Shown here piece by piece: positions 18,541-26,567 of a stretch of DNA of 64,000 bases. The stretch's first letter is position 1; each line of letters begins with the position of its first letter. Both the position numbers and the translations under genes were made by a program. Source of the DNA: Acinetobacter lwoffii. GTDB lineage: Bacteria > Pseudomonadota > Gammaproteobacteria > Pseudomonadales > Moraxellaceae. The DNA lies in the NCBI RefSeq assembly GCF_019343495.1, contig NZ_CP072549.1, positions 1,178,001-1,242,000 on the forward strand. Reading direction: 5' to 3'. Below the pieces are notes generated by a model. The model saw nothing but the letters and a program-made list of their open reading frames with translations, had not been told where the DNA came from and ran no database searches.

Positions 18541-18798
18541 TTACAGCCAGTAGACATTAAAGCTGTAATAAAATTCTTGTACTTCAAAACGTACGTTATA
18601 ACCCAGATCTGTTAACTCGGCAGACAAGGCACGGATATCTTCCAAAGGCAGATGTTTGGGAAAAACTGTCAGTACCGCTGTATTGCCTTGCCGGGCATTA
18701 TCTTCAATCAGTTGCGCCAGACGTGGCTTATACATTTCAATATTCAGGTTAGCAACATTAGATAAAATTTTGGCCTGATCTGCCGTCATAAAATTCAT
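18541..18798 (-). CDS. Small hypothetical protein
   Basis: An 85-residue acidic protein from an ATG with AGAGAAA upstream. It has no membrane segment. The layout is a helical first half (MTADQAKILSNVANLNIEMY) and a second half with an alpha-beta look (LSAELTDLGYNVRFEVQ) ending in aromatic YYSFNVYWL. Small proteins of this style, with a short helix then an LGY strand and an aromatic C-terminus, occur in phages and in bacterial genomes, but I cannot assign a family. It lies alone between rutD and the degS-like gene, on the same strand. Confidence 0.65.
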   Translation of the reverse strand: MNFMTADQAKILSNVANLNIEMYKPRLAQLIEDNARQGNTAVLTVFPKHLPLEDIRALSAELTDLGYNVRFEVQEFYYSFNVYWL

Positions 18799-18896
18799 TT
18801 TTATTTTCTCTTTTAATGTTATTTCACTAAGCTAAATGATTTATAAAACGCTTAATATTTCACTTTTGTATCAGAACATGCTGAAAGAAAGTATAA

Positions 18897-18929
18897 AAAA
18901 AATCCCTCATCATGAGGGATTTTTTTTAA
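18897..18929 (-). terminator. Intrinsic terminator of the protease gene
   Basis: Ten-bp stem with A and T runs on both sides, 8 bases beyond the stop codon at 18936. Confidence 0.9.
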
Positions 18930-18935
18930 TCAAAC

Positions 18936-20117
18936 TTATTGGCCTGGCAGAGGAATATATTGTGAAGCACTGTTTTGTGCCTTACGTTCAGTCACCACAA
19001 CCTCTAGGATCATGGTTCTTCCTGCCCGCTCAATTTCAATCTGAATGGTACTGTTTGGCTTTTGCAAGGCCACAAAATTAATCAGATGTGAGGCAGAACT
19101 AATCTCTTCCTCATTTACTTTCATAATCTTATCGCCACGCTGGATTCCAGCCTTGGCAGCAGGTCCATCCGGTAGCACTTCTGCGACCGTCACACCTTTT
19201 TCTTTGGGTTGCAGGACATCATCACGCTCTGCAGGTAATAAGCTGATCCCTAACCAGCCACGAACCACACGGCCATCTTTCAAAATGGCATTCATCACCT
19301 GCTGACAGATTTTGGCCGGAATGGCAAAACCAATCCCCAGTGAACCACCAGACTGCGAGAAGATTGCAGTATTCACACCAATTAAATTACCGGCGACATC
19401 AATCAGCGCACCACCCGAGTTACCCGGGTTAATTGCAGCATCAGTCTGCACAAAGTCTTCATAGGTATTAATACCCAAGTCTGAACGGCCCGTTGCCGAG
19501 ATAATCCCCTGCGTCACGGTTTGCCCAACACCAAAAGGATTACCAATCGCCAGAACCACATCACCGACTTCATTGCCACTGAGTTTAAATGGCAGAACTG
19601 GCAATTGTGTCAGTTCAATCTTGATCACGGCCAGATCGGTATCCGGATCAGTTCCGACCACCTTGGCTTCAGCACGACGTCCATCCTGCAAAGCCACTAC
19701 AATCTGATCGGCCTGCGCAATCACGTGGTTATTGGTCAGGATATAACCGTCTGGACGTACAATTACACCCGAACCTAAACTGTTTTCATTCGGGCTTTGT
19801 CCATACTGGTCAGGCAACTGATCGCCAAAGAATTCACGAAATACCGGATCGGTCAGTAAAGGATGCGCCTGTTGCTTGACTTTTTGGGTAGTAAAAATAT
19901 TCACGACAGCGGGTGCTGCCACTTTTACAGCAGCACTATAGGAGACCACGCCTCCTGAGCGCGACGTATCAATCAACGGCTCTACTTTTTCAGCAGGCAT
20001 TTTGACACCATCTGGCGCAACTGGTGCCTTTGGTTTTTGTAGTTGTTGCCACCCCAAAAAACCGATAATGACTAAAATCAGTAACACCCAGGGTAACCAT
20101 GTAAAGGTGCGGCGCAC
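18936..20117 (-). CDS. degS: DegS/AlgW-type membrane-anchored serine protease
   Basis: A 393-residue HtrA-family protease. Residues 9-23 form one hydrophobic anchor that is not obviously cleaved. The trypsin-like domain has the triad His131 (TNNHV), Asp161 (DTDLAV) and Ser234 (PGNSGG). A single PDZ domain spans about residues 275-370. One PDZ and an N-terminal anchor fit DegS/AlgW, the periplasmic site-1 protease that cuts anti-sigma factors during envelope stress, rather than DegP with two PDZ domains. The partner (a RseA/MucA-like protein) is not in this window. A short polar tail follows the PDZ domain. Confidence 0.85.
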   Translation of the reverse strand: MRRTFTWLPWVLLILVIIGFLGWQQLQKPKAPVAPDGVKMPAEKVEPLIDTSRSGGVVSYSAAVKVAAPAVVNIFTTQKVKQQAHPLLTDPVFREFFGDQLPDQYGQSPNENSLGSGVIVRPDGYILTNNHVIAQADQIVVALQDGRRAEAKVVGTDPDTDLAVIKIELTQLPVLPFKLSGNEVGDVVLAIGNPFGVGQTVTQGIISATGRSDLGINTYEDFVQTDAAINPGNSGGALIDVAGNLIGVNTAIFSQSGGSLGIGFAIPAKICQQVMNAILKDGRVVRGWLGISLLPAERDDVLQPKEKGVTVAEVLPDGPAAKAGIQRGDKIMKVNEEEISSASHLINFVALQKPNSTIQIEIERAGRTMILEVVVTERKAQNSASQYIPLPGQ

Positions 20118-20287
20118 GTTGCTATCCTCTAAAATATTTTAATTCGTTGATGACTAAGTAATTTGTGTCCTATTGTAATGCGAAATACATAACTAAACAC
20201 AAAAAATTCCACAGAGATTTGTGCAGCTTTAGTTACAATTAGACCTATAGATAAATATGGGCAAGTTTTTAAACTTACAGGAATTTT

Positions 20288-21046
20288 ATGGCGAATTTGA
20301 ACGATATTATTCAATGGTGTGACCAAACTTTGGCAGCACATGAATTTAAGGACTATGCACCGAATGGCTTGCAGATTGAAGGCAAATCCGAGGTGAATAA
20401 AATCCTCTGTGCTGTGACTGCTTCCCAGAGTGCCATTGAAGCTGCAATTGAGCAAGGCGCAGATTTATTGCTGGTTCATCATGGCTATTTCTGGAAAGGA
20501 GAAGCCTACCCAATTACGGGAATGCGTGGTAAACGCATTAAAACCATGATTCAAAATGATATTTCACTGGTTGGCTATCACCTACCTTTAGACAGTCATC
20601 CAACTCTGGGAAATAATGCTACCATTGCGGATTTATTAGAACTCGAAAATATCGAACAGCTGGATCCGAGTGAAAAACGTCCGATTGGCAATATTGGCTA
20701 TTTAAAACAGCCAATGAGTCCGGAAGATTTTAAAAATTATGTTTCAGAAAAGCTGGGCTTTGATGCGATTCATCTGCCTGCAGACAAAACTCAAATCCAT
20801 AAAGTCGGTTTCTGTACCGGCGGTGCGCAGGATTATATTCAAAAAGCGGCACTACAGAACTGTGATGCCTATATTTCGGGCGAAGTGTCTGAACGGACCT
20901 TTTATGAAGCTCAGGAACTGAATGTGCATTATTATGCCTGTGGCCATCATGCGACTGAAAAATACGGTGTGCAACGCCTGGCCAAGGCTATTTCAGAACA
21001 GTTTAATATTGAGTATGATTATTTCGAATTAAACAATCCGATTTAA
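20288..21046 (+). CDS. NIF3-like dinuclear-metal protein
   Basis: A 252-residue member of the NIF3/YbgI family, which forms toroidal hexamers with two metal ions per subunit. Metal-ligand motifs are visible: LLVHHGYFW near residue 64, GYHLPLDSH near 97, and the C-terminal ACGHHATEKYGV near 218. The biochemical role is not settled; some members act as GTP cyclohydrolase I-like enzymes or in metal handling. It diverges from degS, and ACAGGAAT precedes the ATG. Confidence 0.9.
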   Translation: MANLNDIIQWCDQTLAAHEFKDYAPNGLQIEGKSEVNKILCAVTASQSAIEAAIEQGADLLLVHHGYFWKGEAYPITGMRGKRIKTMIQNDISLVGYHLPLDSHPTLGNNATIADLLELENIEQLDPSEKRPIGNIGYLKQPMSPEDFKNYVSEKLGFDAIHLPADKTQIHKVGFCTGGAQDYIQKAALQNCDAYISGEVSERTFYEAQELNVHYYACGHHATEKYGVQRLAKAISEQFNIEYDYFELNNPI

Positions 21047-21066
21047 TTCGACTGACGTTTATGATC

Positions 21067-21161
21067 AGTGGCTTTATTCATATATTTTCAGGCTTTATTC
21101 TGTATTGTTATTTATACACGATGCCCATTTCTGCCCGATTATCTATTACAATAAAGCCACT
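21067..21161. repeat. 12-bp perfect inverted repeat upstream of sodB
   Basis: AGTGGCTTTATT at 21067-21078 is repeated in inverted form at 21150-21161, 71 bases apart. The right arm starts within a TACAAT that could be the sodB -10 element (21147-21152). Its function is unknown. Confidence 0.6.
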
Positions 21162-21199
21162 TATTGTTAAAACCCAGCAAAATGCAAGGAATTGAAAAC

Positions 21200-21826
21200 A
21201 TGACAACCATTACTTTACCAGCATTACCTTATGGCTACGAAGATCTTGCTCCACACATCAGCAAAGAAACTTTAGAATACCATCACGACAAACACCACAA
21301 TACGTATGTGGTTAACCTGAATAACCTGATCGCTGGTACTGAGCTTGAAGGCAAAACTCTAGAAGAAATTATTACAGCAACTGCTGGTGATGCTTCTAAA
21401 GCGGGTGTTTTCAATAACGCGGCTCAAGTTTGGAACCACACGTTCTACTGGAACTGTATGGCTAAAAACGGCGGCGGTAAAGCAACTGGTACTTTGGCTG
21501 CGAAAATTGACGAAGCATTCGGTTCTTATGAAAAATTTGCTGAAGAATTTGCTGCTGCTGCAACTACTCAATTTGGTTCAGGTTGGGCTTGGTTAGTGGC
21601 TGACGAAGTAAACGGTCAGCTTTCAATCATGAAAACTTCAAATGCTGATACGCCAATGGCGCACGGTAAAATTGCAGTGTTGACGATTGACGTTTGGGAA
21701 CACGCTTACTACATCGATTTCCGTAATGCTCGTCCTAAGTACATCTCTACTTTCCTAGAAAGCCTAGTAAACTGGGATTATGCAAATGCGAAATATGCAG
21801 GTCAACCTGCAGGTGTTGAGAAATAA
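21200..21826 (+). CDS. sodB: Iron superoxide dismutase
   Basis: A 208-residue Fe/Mn-family superoxide dismutase, converting superoxide to oxygen and hydrogen peroxide in the cytosol. Metal ligands appear in LEYHHDKHHNTY (N-terminal His), WNHTFYW, and DVWEHAYY (Asp and His). FNNAAQVWNHTFYWNC is the FeSOD version of the signature. The ATG at 21200 is chosen because AAGGA lies ten bases upstream; an upstream in-frame TTG at 21164 has no such site. A strong terminator follows. Confidence 0.95.
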   Translation: MTTITLPALPYGYEDLAPHISKETLEYHHDKHHNTYVVNLNNLIAGTELEGKTLEEIITATAGDASKAGVFNNAAQVWNHTFYWNCMAKNGGGKATGTLAAKIDEAFGSYEKFAEEFAAAATTQFGSGWAWLVADEVNGQLSIMKTSNADTPMAHGKIAVLTIDVWEHAYYIDFRNARPKYISTFLESLVNWDYANAKYAGQPAGVEK

Positions 21827-21843
21827 TTTTTTATTTCTTTGCT

Positions 21844-21877
21844 AAAAAAATCACCCATTTCGGGTGATTTTTTTATT
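21844..21877 (+). terminator. Intrinsic terminator of sodB
   Basis: Nine-bp stem and a T run right after the stop codon. Confidence 0.9.
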
Positions 21878-21934
21878 TTTAGGCTCTAAATGAATATTTA
21901 TGAAGCAAACAATTCATTTCTTTACATTAATTGA

Positions 21935-21963
21935 TTGACGACCTGGTTATTCATCCCTAAAAT
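21935..21963 (+). promoter_or_regulatory. Promoter of the first tRNA-Asn pair
   Basis: TTGACG at 21935-21940 and TAAAAT at 21958-21963, separated by 17 bases, just before the tRNA gene. Confidence 0.8.
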
Positions 21964-21974
21964 GCCGATCAGAT

Positions 21975-22050
21975 TCTCCAATAGCTCAGTCGGTAGAGCG
22001 ACGGACTGTTAATCCGCAGGTCCCTGGTTCGAGCCCAGGTTGGAGAGCCA
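21975..22050 (+). tRNA. tRNA-Asn (GTT), copy 1
   Basis: A 76-base tRNA with encoded CCA. The anticodon GTT sits in CTGTTAA, the T loop is GGTTCGAGCC, and the discriminator base is G as expected for Asn. The acceptor stem TCTCCAA pairs with TTGGAGA. It is transcribed with copy 2. Confidence 0.95.
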
Positions 22051-22055
22051 TATAT

Positions 22056-22131
22056 TCTTCCATAGCTCAGTCGGTAGAGCGACGGACTGTTAATCCGCAG
22101 GTCCCTGGTTCGAGCCCAGGTGGAAGAGCCA
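22056..22131 (+). tRNA. tRNA-Asn (GTT), copy 2
   Basis: Same body as copy 1, with acceptor stem TCTTCCA pairing with TGGAAGA. It follows copy 1 by five bases and precedes a terminator. Both sides of the stem differ from copy 1 in a compensated way. Confidence 0.95.
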
Positions 22132-22142
22132 AGATTCTGAAG

Positions 22143-22172
22143 AAACCCACTCATTGCGAAGTGGGTTTTTTT
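22143..22172 (+). terminator. Terminator of the first tRNA-Asn pair
   Basis: Nine-bp stem around the loop CATTGCGA, followed by T. Confidence 0.9.
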
Positions 22173-22383
22173 ATAGCTGTATTTTTTAAATTGAGATCAT
22201 ATTGATTTATATGCGCGATCAACCGCTCATTTCTTATGATCCAGATCACTTATCAAAATTCAGGCTGATCGCGATTTTGCTGTTAAGACCAGTTTACATA
22301 AACATAACAGTTTGAACTACAAACCTTTTCGACTATTTTTAAAACACTTGATTCAATTTCTGCAGCTTTTTTCCAAAAGTGCC

Positions 22384-22411
22384 TTGACCCCTTTTCAAAT
22401 CTCTCTATAAT
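22384..22411 (+). promoter_or_regulatory. Promoter of the second tRNA-Asn pair
   Basis: TTGACC at 22384-22389 and TATAAT at 22406-22411 with a 16-base spacer. Confidence 0.85.
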
Positions 22412-22422
22412 CGCTGTCAGAT

Positions 22423-22498
22423 TCTCCAATAGCTCAGTCGGTAGAGCGACGGACTGTTAATCCGCAGGTCCCTGGTTCGAGCCCAGGTTGGAGAGCCA
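22423..22498 (+). tRNA. tRNA-Asn (GTT), copy 3
   Basis: Identical to copy 1 over 76 bases, including the acceptor stem. It is the first gene of the second, duplicated pair. Confidence 0.95.
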
Positions 22499-22504
22499 AT
22501 CTAT

Positions 22505-22580
22505 TCTCCCATAGCTCAGTCGGTAGAGCGACGGACTGTTAATCCGCAGGTCCCTGGTTCGAGCCCAGGTGGGAGAGCCA
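22505..22580 (+). tRNA. tRNA-Asn (GTT), copy 4
   Basis: Same body as the other copies; acceptor stem TCTCCCA pairs with TGGGAGA, a third version of the stem. It ends before the second terminator. Confidence 0.95.
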
Positions 22581-22590
22581 AGATTCTAAA

Positions 22591-22621
22591 AAACCCACTC
22601 ATTGCGAAGTGGGTTTTTTTA
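22591..22621 (+). terminator. Terminator of the second tRNA-Asn pair
   Basis: The same stem and CATTGCGA loop as at 22143, showing that tRNA pair and terminator were duplicated as a unit. Confidence 0.9.
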
Positions 22622-22640
22622 TTCTCCCCTTTTGTGATCT

Positions 22641-23084
22641 GTGTTTAATTTGAGTCAGTTTATATTTTTTGTGATTGGCTGCCTGGCAACTTTTGCATTA
22701 GTTTGCCTGCTCTTGCCGCATCTCTTCACCCGTCAAAAGAAATTCTATCCAAAGCGCGTCATTACTGCTTTTGAAAGCAGGATGTTTACACGTCTGAAAG
22801 ATGCCTTTCCCCATCATCATATTCTGGCACAAGTCGCATTTAGCGCTTTGATCACGCACGATCAGATGAAAATGCGTAATCAATTTAATCGTAAAGTTAC
22901 AGACTTCGTAGTACTTGATCGTGAATATAATGTAGTGGCGATTGTCGAACTGGATGATCCGAGCCATATTGGCAAAGAGCAGGAAGATGCTGAACGTGAT
23001 GCGATGCTGATTGCAGCAGGCTATACCGTGATTCGATACACCCAGATTCCAACTATCAGACAACTGCAAAGGGATTTAAGATAA
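22641..23084 (+). CDS. DUF2726 protein with N-terminal membrane helix
   Basis: A 147-residue protein. One hydrophobic helix occupies about residues 7-27; the rest is a DUF2726 domain: RVITAFESRMFTRL, then KVTDFVVLDREYNVVAIVELDDPSH and DAMLIAAGYTVIRY. This arrangement (D in KVTDF, ELDD, then a terminal IRY strand) resembles the restriction-endonuclease-like fold assigned to the family, but no function is established. The start is a GTG; an in-frame stop just upstream (22635) rules out a longer protein. It follows the tRNA-Asn terminator closely. Confidence 0.8.
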   Translation: MFNLSQFIFFVIGCLATFALVCLLLPHLFTRQKKFYPKRVITAFESRMFTRLKDAFPHHHILAQVAFSALITHDQMKMRNQFNRKVTDFVVLDREYNVVAIVELDDPSHIGKEQEDAERDAMLIAAGYTVIRYTQIPTIRQLQRDLR

Positions 23085-23183
23085 GTTAAACTGTGCAATT
23101 TCGGCACTTTCCAGTGCAGCTTGAATTGGATTAATCAAAGCCTCCTGCTCCGCTTTTAATTTCTCGGCAGCTTTTCATGCTTC
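23076..23183 (-). pseudogene. Fragment resembling the C-terminal part of the small membrane protein gene at 24579-24842
   Basis: Read on the minus strand this stretch gives EA-stop-KAAEKLKAEQEA, close to EAREAAEKLKAEQDA in the intact gene 1.5 kb away, with similar nucleotide sequence over about 45 bases. The frame has an internal stop and no start, and its stop codon overlaps the end of the DUF2726 gene. It looks like a decayed partial copy, although the Ala/Glu-rich composition makes chance similarity possible. Confidence 0.4.
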
Positions 23184-23402
23184 AAAACTAACCTATCCTC
23201 GTCCAATTTAGCGTCTCATCACAAGCATTCTCAGTTAAACCTGCCTTTCTGCAGGATTAGGGTGATAAAGTTTAAGTTATCGCTCTATAATCCTTTCGAA
23301 AATAAAATATAAGTCAGATGACCTGATTGGCTTATTTCATTTCTAGCCATCATCACCTTGCTTATTTTTGGCGTTGTTTTTTTATTCAGTGATCGTTTAT
23401 TT

Positions 23403-24392
23403 ATGCAAAATTTTATTCGTATTGGTATCGCAGGTTACGGTAATCTTGGCCGCGGTGTTGAAACTGCCATCCAAAAAAATCCTGATATGCAGCTTGTCGG
23501 TATTTTTACTCGCCGCTCACCAAGCAGCATCTCTCCTTGCTTTGCAGAAACTAAAGTGTATAGCATGGATGCACTATTAAATGATTTTAGCGACAAAATT
23601 GATGTACTGATTCTTTGTGGCGGCTCTAAAGATGACTTGCCACAACAGGCGCCTATCTTTGCAAGTAAATTCAATACTGTAGATAGCTTTGATACGCATG
23701 CACGTATTCCGGAATACTATGCTGCAGTCGATGCACCTGCCTTTGCTAACAAAAAAACAGCCATGATTTCTATTGGCTGGGATCCTGGCATGTTCTCGAT
23801 TAACCGTTTATTTGGTGAAGCGTTATTACCAGATGGCGAAACTTATACTTTTTGGGGTAAAGGCTTAAGCCAAGGCCATTCGGATGCGATCCGCCGAGTA
23901 GCAGGGGTTAAAGCTGGTGTGCAATACACCATTCCATCCACTGATGCCATTGAACAAGTTCGCAGTGGCGTACGACCTGAGTTAAGCACCAAAGATAAAC
24001 ATCATCGTGACTGTTATGTGGTCTTGGAACAAGGGGCTGATGCGGCAACAGTTGAACAAACCATCATCAGCATGCCTGATTATTTTGCGGATTATAATAC
24101 GACCGTGAATTTTATCAGTGAGGAAACTTTACTGAAAGATCATCAGGATATGCCACATGGCGGTTTTGTCATCCGTAGTGGTAATACCAGTGATGCACAA
24201 AAACAGGTGATTGAGTTTTCTTTAAAGCTGAATAGCAATCCTGAGTTTACCGCAAGTGTGTTAGTGGCTTATGCCCGTGCCTGCTACCGTCTGAATCAAA
24301 CCCAGCAATATGGTGCTAAAACAGCCCTAGATGTAGCACCCGCCCTACTTTCAATTAAATCTCCTGAGCAATTGCGCAAAGAATTGCTTTAA
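23403..24392 (+). CDS. ddh: meso-Diaminopimelate dehydrogenase
   Basis: A 329-residue NADPH-dependent enzyme that makes meso-diaminopimelate from tetrahydrodipicolinate and ammonia in one step, for lysine and peptidoglycan. Visible features are the nucleotide motif GYGNLG (residues 11-16), VDSFDTHARIPEYY near residue 92, SIGWDPGMFSINRLF near 122, and FWGKGLSQGHSDAIRRV near 150, all characteristic of the family. The ATG at 23403 gives the usual family length; a TTG at 23358 is possible, and neither has a clear ribosome site. A TATAAT lies at 23286. Many proteobacteria rely only on the succinylase route, so this is an extra route. Confidence 0.9.
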   Translation: MQNFIRIGIAGYGNLGRGVETAIQKNPDMQLVGIFTRRSPSSISPCFAETKVYSMDALLNDFSDKIDVLILCGGSKDDLPQQAPIFASKFNTVDSFDTHARIPEYYAAVDAPAFANKKTAMISIGWDPGMFSINRLFGEALLPDGETYTFWGKGLSQGHSDAIRRVAGVKAGVQYTIPSTDAIEQVRSGVRPELSTKDKHHRDCYVVLEQGADAATVEQTIISMPDYFADYNTTVNFISEETLLKDHQDMPHGGFVIRSGNTSDAQKQVIEFSLKLNSNPEFTASVLVAYARACYRLNQTQQYGAKTALDVAPALLSIKSPEQLRKELL

Positions 24393-24400
24393 GATGATTT

Positions 24401-24440
24401 AAATATAGCCACCGATCGTATGATTGATGGCTATATTTTT
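24401..24440 (+). terminator. Intrinsic terminator of ddh
   Basis: Eleven-bp stem with a 16-base loop and a short T run. Confidence 0.75.
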
Positions 24441-24578
24441 CTGTTTTAGAGTTCGGATTGCTTAGTTACGAAATATCAAATATCTACAATCAAGTGAAAT
24501 AGTTTTCGACAAACGATGCAACTATCTACTACACAGACATTTGCAGTATTAGATAAGTGCAAAGGGATTTTAGATAGA

Positions 24579-24842
24579 TTAAGGTGCTGTTGCACTACTT
24601 TTAGACGCAGCTTGTGTTGAATTTGCCTTAGCATCCTGCTCTGCTTTGAGCTTTTCCGCAGCTTCTCGCGCTTCAATACGTGCAATCATATCTGCCTGCT
24701 GCTGCTTGTATTTTTCCTGATTTTTAGCATCACTATTCACTGCAAGAAATGCCATACTAATTAAAAATACCGGAATACAAAGTGCAAGCGTACCAAAGAT
24801 CACTAACTTTTTGATGTTGCGGGGCTGTGGCTGCTCAGACAT
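24579..24842 (-). CDS. Small membrane protein with Ala/Glu/Lys-rich tail
   Basis: An 87-residue protein (92 if it starts at 24857). After a short polar N-terminus with PQPRNIKK, one membrane helix runs over about residues 14-35, followed by a charged helical tail rich in Lys, Glu, Gln and Ala (KYKQQQADMIARIEAREAAE) and a Ser/Ala-rich end. The tail could form a coiled coil. I do not recognise a family. It is probably anchored in the inner membrane with a periplasmic or cytoplasmic stalk. A partial degenerate copy lies at 23076-23183. Confidence 0.65.
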   Translation of the reverse strand: MSEQPQPRNIKKLVIFGTLALCIPVFLISMAFLAVNSDAKNQEKYKQQQADMIARIEAREAAEKLKAEQDAKANSTQAASKSSATAP

Positions 24843-24950
24843 AAAACCTACTTTCATTTCTTCATTTAATTACACTGCCCAATATAACAAAATAAAGTCA
24901 TAGCTCAAGTCTTGTATTCACAGGCTTTTGTTAAGCCCAAAATTTACATA

Positions 24951-24977
24951 AAAAAAGGAGACTAGCTCCTTTTTTTG
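24951..24977 (-). terminator. Intrinsic terminator of the lipase gene
   Basis: AAAAAGGAG pairs with CTCCTTTTT around ACTAG. Confidence 0.85.
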
Positions 24978-24989
24978 AATCAACATAAA

Positions 24990-26447
24990 TTAATTGGTTG
25001 CTGCAGTGCCTGTACAATGCGGACTAGTACTTGCATCTTTCTGCGCACTAGTTAGTACGATGCCAGTTCCTGCAGGCATGTGTGCTTGAATAAAATCGAC
25101 AGCTTTTTCATTTCTACACACTATCGCTTGCGTATGACTCGCATTTGGTACAACATCCAACTCATATTTACTTGAATAGTCGGCTTGTGGGAAATATTTG
25201 GTTGCCTGTAATTTCATATTAGCAACCAATGCTTGAGTAACAGGTGGCAATACAGCCTGATCATCTGCACCCTGAATAATATAAACTGGTGTTTTAATCA
25301 CTTTAGCCGCAGTTGCGTTAGTTGCAGGCTGATTATCAAGCAAGAATTTCTGAACCACTGGATCTGTTTGGATTTTATTTAAATTAATTCCATACTGAGA
25401 AATCATATGATTTGAATCTTTTAAGAATTCAAGTATCCCAGCTTTAAACTGTTCTTGTAGACCATTCGCACTGTTCGGGTCTGAATAACTTAAACACGCC
25501 CCTTCATCACCAGTACGACCATAGGCTTGCTCTGCAATCACGCCCGCATCTGCAGTAAAGATATTTTTCAAATCATAATTGGGTTCATACGCCTTAATAC
25601 CTGAACTGGTTAATGCCGCATAAGCTAAAAGCTCTGCATATCCATCTGCAATTTGACTGATAAGCATTTGCCCTTGCGCACCCGTTAGCTGTCCCATACT
25701 TACTGCATAACGCACTTGCATCAACTGCTCATCCAATCGATTCAGTCCTTGCGCGTTAGGCTGACCATTCGTATCAACATTTAAATTCGGATCAAGATAA
25801 ATTTGAATAATTTGACCTAAACTTGAGGCTGGTGCACCTGCAACTGCTCCCTTATAACTGGTATCTGTATTGGCAAATTCTGCAGTGCCTAATGATGCAT
25901 GTCCACCTTGTGATTGACCAATCGACATCCATTCACCATTCAGCTTTGTACCATAATGAGCTTTCGCTGCCTTAACAGCAAAAATTGCTGATTGTGCTGC
26001 ACTAGATAAATTTAGATAAGGATGTACACCTTTTGTACCTAGCCCCTCGTAGTCAGGTGCAACAATGACATAACCTGCTGCTAATAAACTATTGGCTAAT
26101 ATTTTAAAACGAGGGTGAATAACATTCTTACTCGGCGCACAATCATCCCCAGCACCCACAGTCCCATGTTCCCAAACTACAATTCGATAGCCATCTTTAG
26201 GCTGCGGCGCATCAGGAAACAATACCAAAGCCGTTGCTTCTGCTGTTTTCCCCTGTACATTGGTCATGTTATAGGTCATCACCTTGATCGATGAGCTACT
26301 ATCGACACTATCCAAAGCATAATTAGCTTCTGAGATAAATGTTGGTTTCTGAGTCAAAATAGATGAGTCATTATCATCATTACAAGCTGTTAACGACAGC
26401 ATGGAAACAGAAACTGCCAATGCAACTGCTATTTTTGTAAATTTCAT
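24990..26447 (-). CDS. Lipoprotein of the secretory lipase / alpha-beta hydrolase family
   Basis: A 485-residue exported protein. The signal peptide ends in the lipobox LTAC, making Cys22 the lipidated residue. The hydrolase domain has VVWEHGTVGAGDDCAP near residue 91, a region seen in fungal-type secretory lipases (PF03583), and the nucleophile elbow GQSQGG with Ser179. Asp in QGADDQAV and His in NASHTQAIVCRN near the C-terminus complete a likely triad. Several Cys pairs (103, and near the C-terminus) may form disulfides. It probably hydrolyses esters at the cell surface or in the periplasm; the substrate is unknown. It forms a single-gene unit. Confidence 0.8.
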   Translation of the reverse strand: MKFTKIAVALAVSVSMLSLTACNDDNDSSILTQKPTFISEANYALDSVDSSSSIKVMTYNMTNVQGKTAEATALVLFPDAPQPKDGYRIVVWEHGTVGAGDDCAPSKNVIHPRFKILANSLLAAGYVIVAPDYEGLGTKGVHPYLNLSSAAQSAIFAVKAAKAHYGTKLNGEWMSIGQSQGGHASLGTAEFANTDTSYKGAVAGAPASSLGQIIQIYLDPNLNVDTNGQPNAQGLNRLDEQLMQVRYAVSMGQLTGAQGQMLISQIADGYAELLAYAALTSSGIKAYEPNYDLKNIFTADAGVIAEQAYGRTGDEGACLSYSDPNSANGLQEQFKAGILEFLKDSNHMISQYGINLNKIQTDPVVQKFLLDNQPATNATAAKVIKTPVYIIQGADDQAVLPPVTQALVANMKLQATKYFPQADYSSKYELDVVPNASHTQAIVCRNEKAVDFIQAHMPAGTGIVLTSAQKDASTSPHCTGTAATN

Positions 26448-26508
26448 AAGATATCCTTTTTAATCATTATTTTTAAGCATGAAACTACATGCAAGCTCCA
26501 TTAAGGCA

Positions 26509-26540
26509 TAAAAAAAAGCACCCGAATAGGATGCTTTATG
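26509..26540 (-). terminator. Intrinsic terminator of ubiA
   Basis: Eight-bp stem with one G-T pair and a T run of nine on the minus strand. Confidence 0.8.
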
Positions 26541-26567
26541 CCAACTTAACTTTTAAGATAAATATCT

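Noticed and set aside
21969..22154. A minus-strand reading frame across the tRNA-Asn genes, and a similar one across the last tRNA-Glu (60580-60777)
   Set aside because: These are antisense to tRNA genes; the repeats in the peptide come from the tRNA copies.
23185..23402. A possible lysine riboswitch before ddh
   Set aside because: I found only small local hairpins and none of the conserved loops of that riboswitch.
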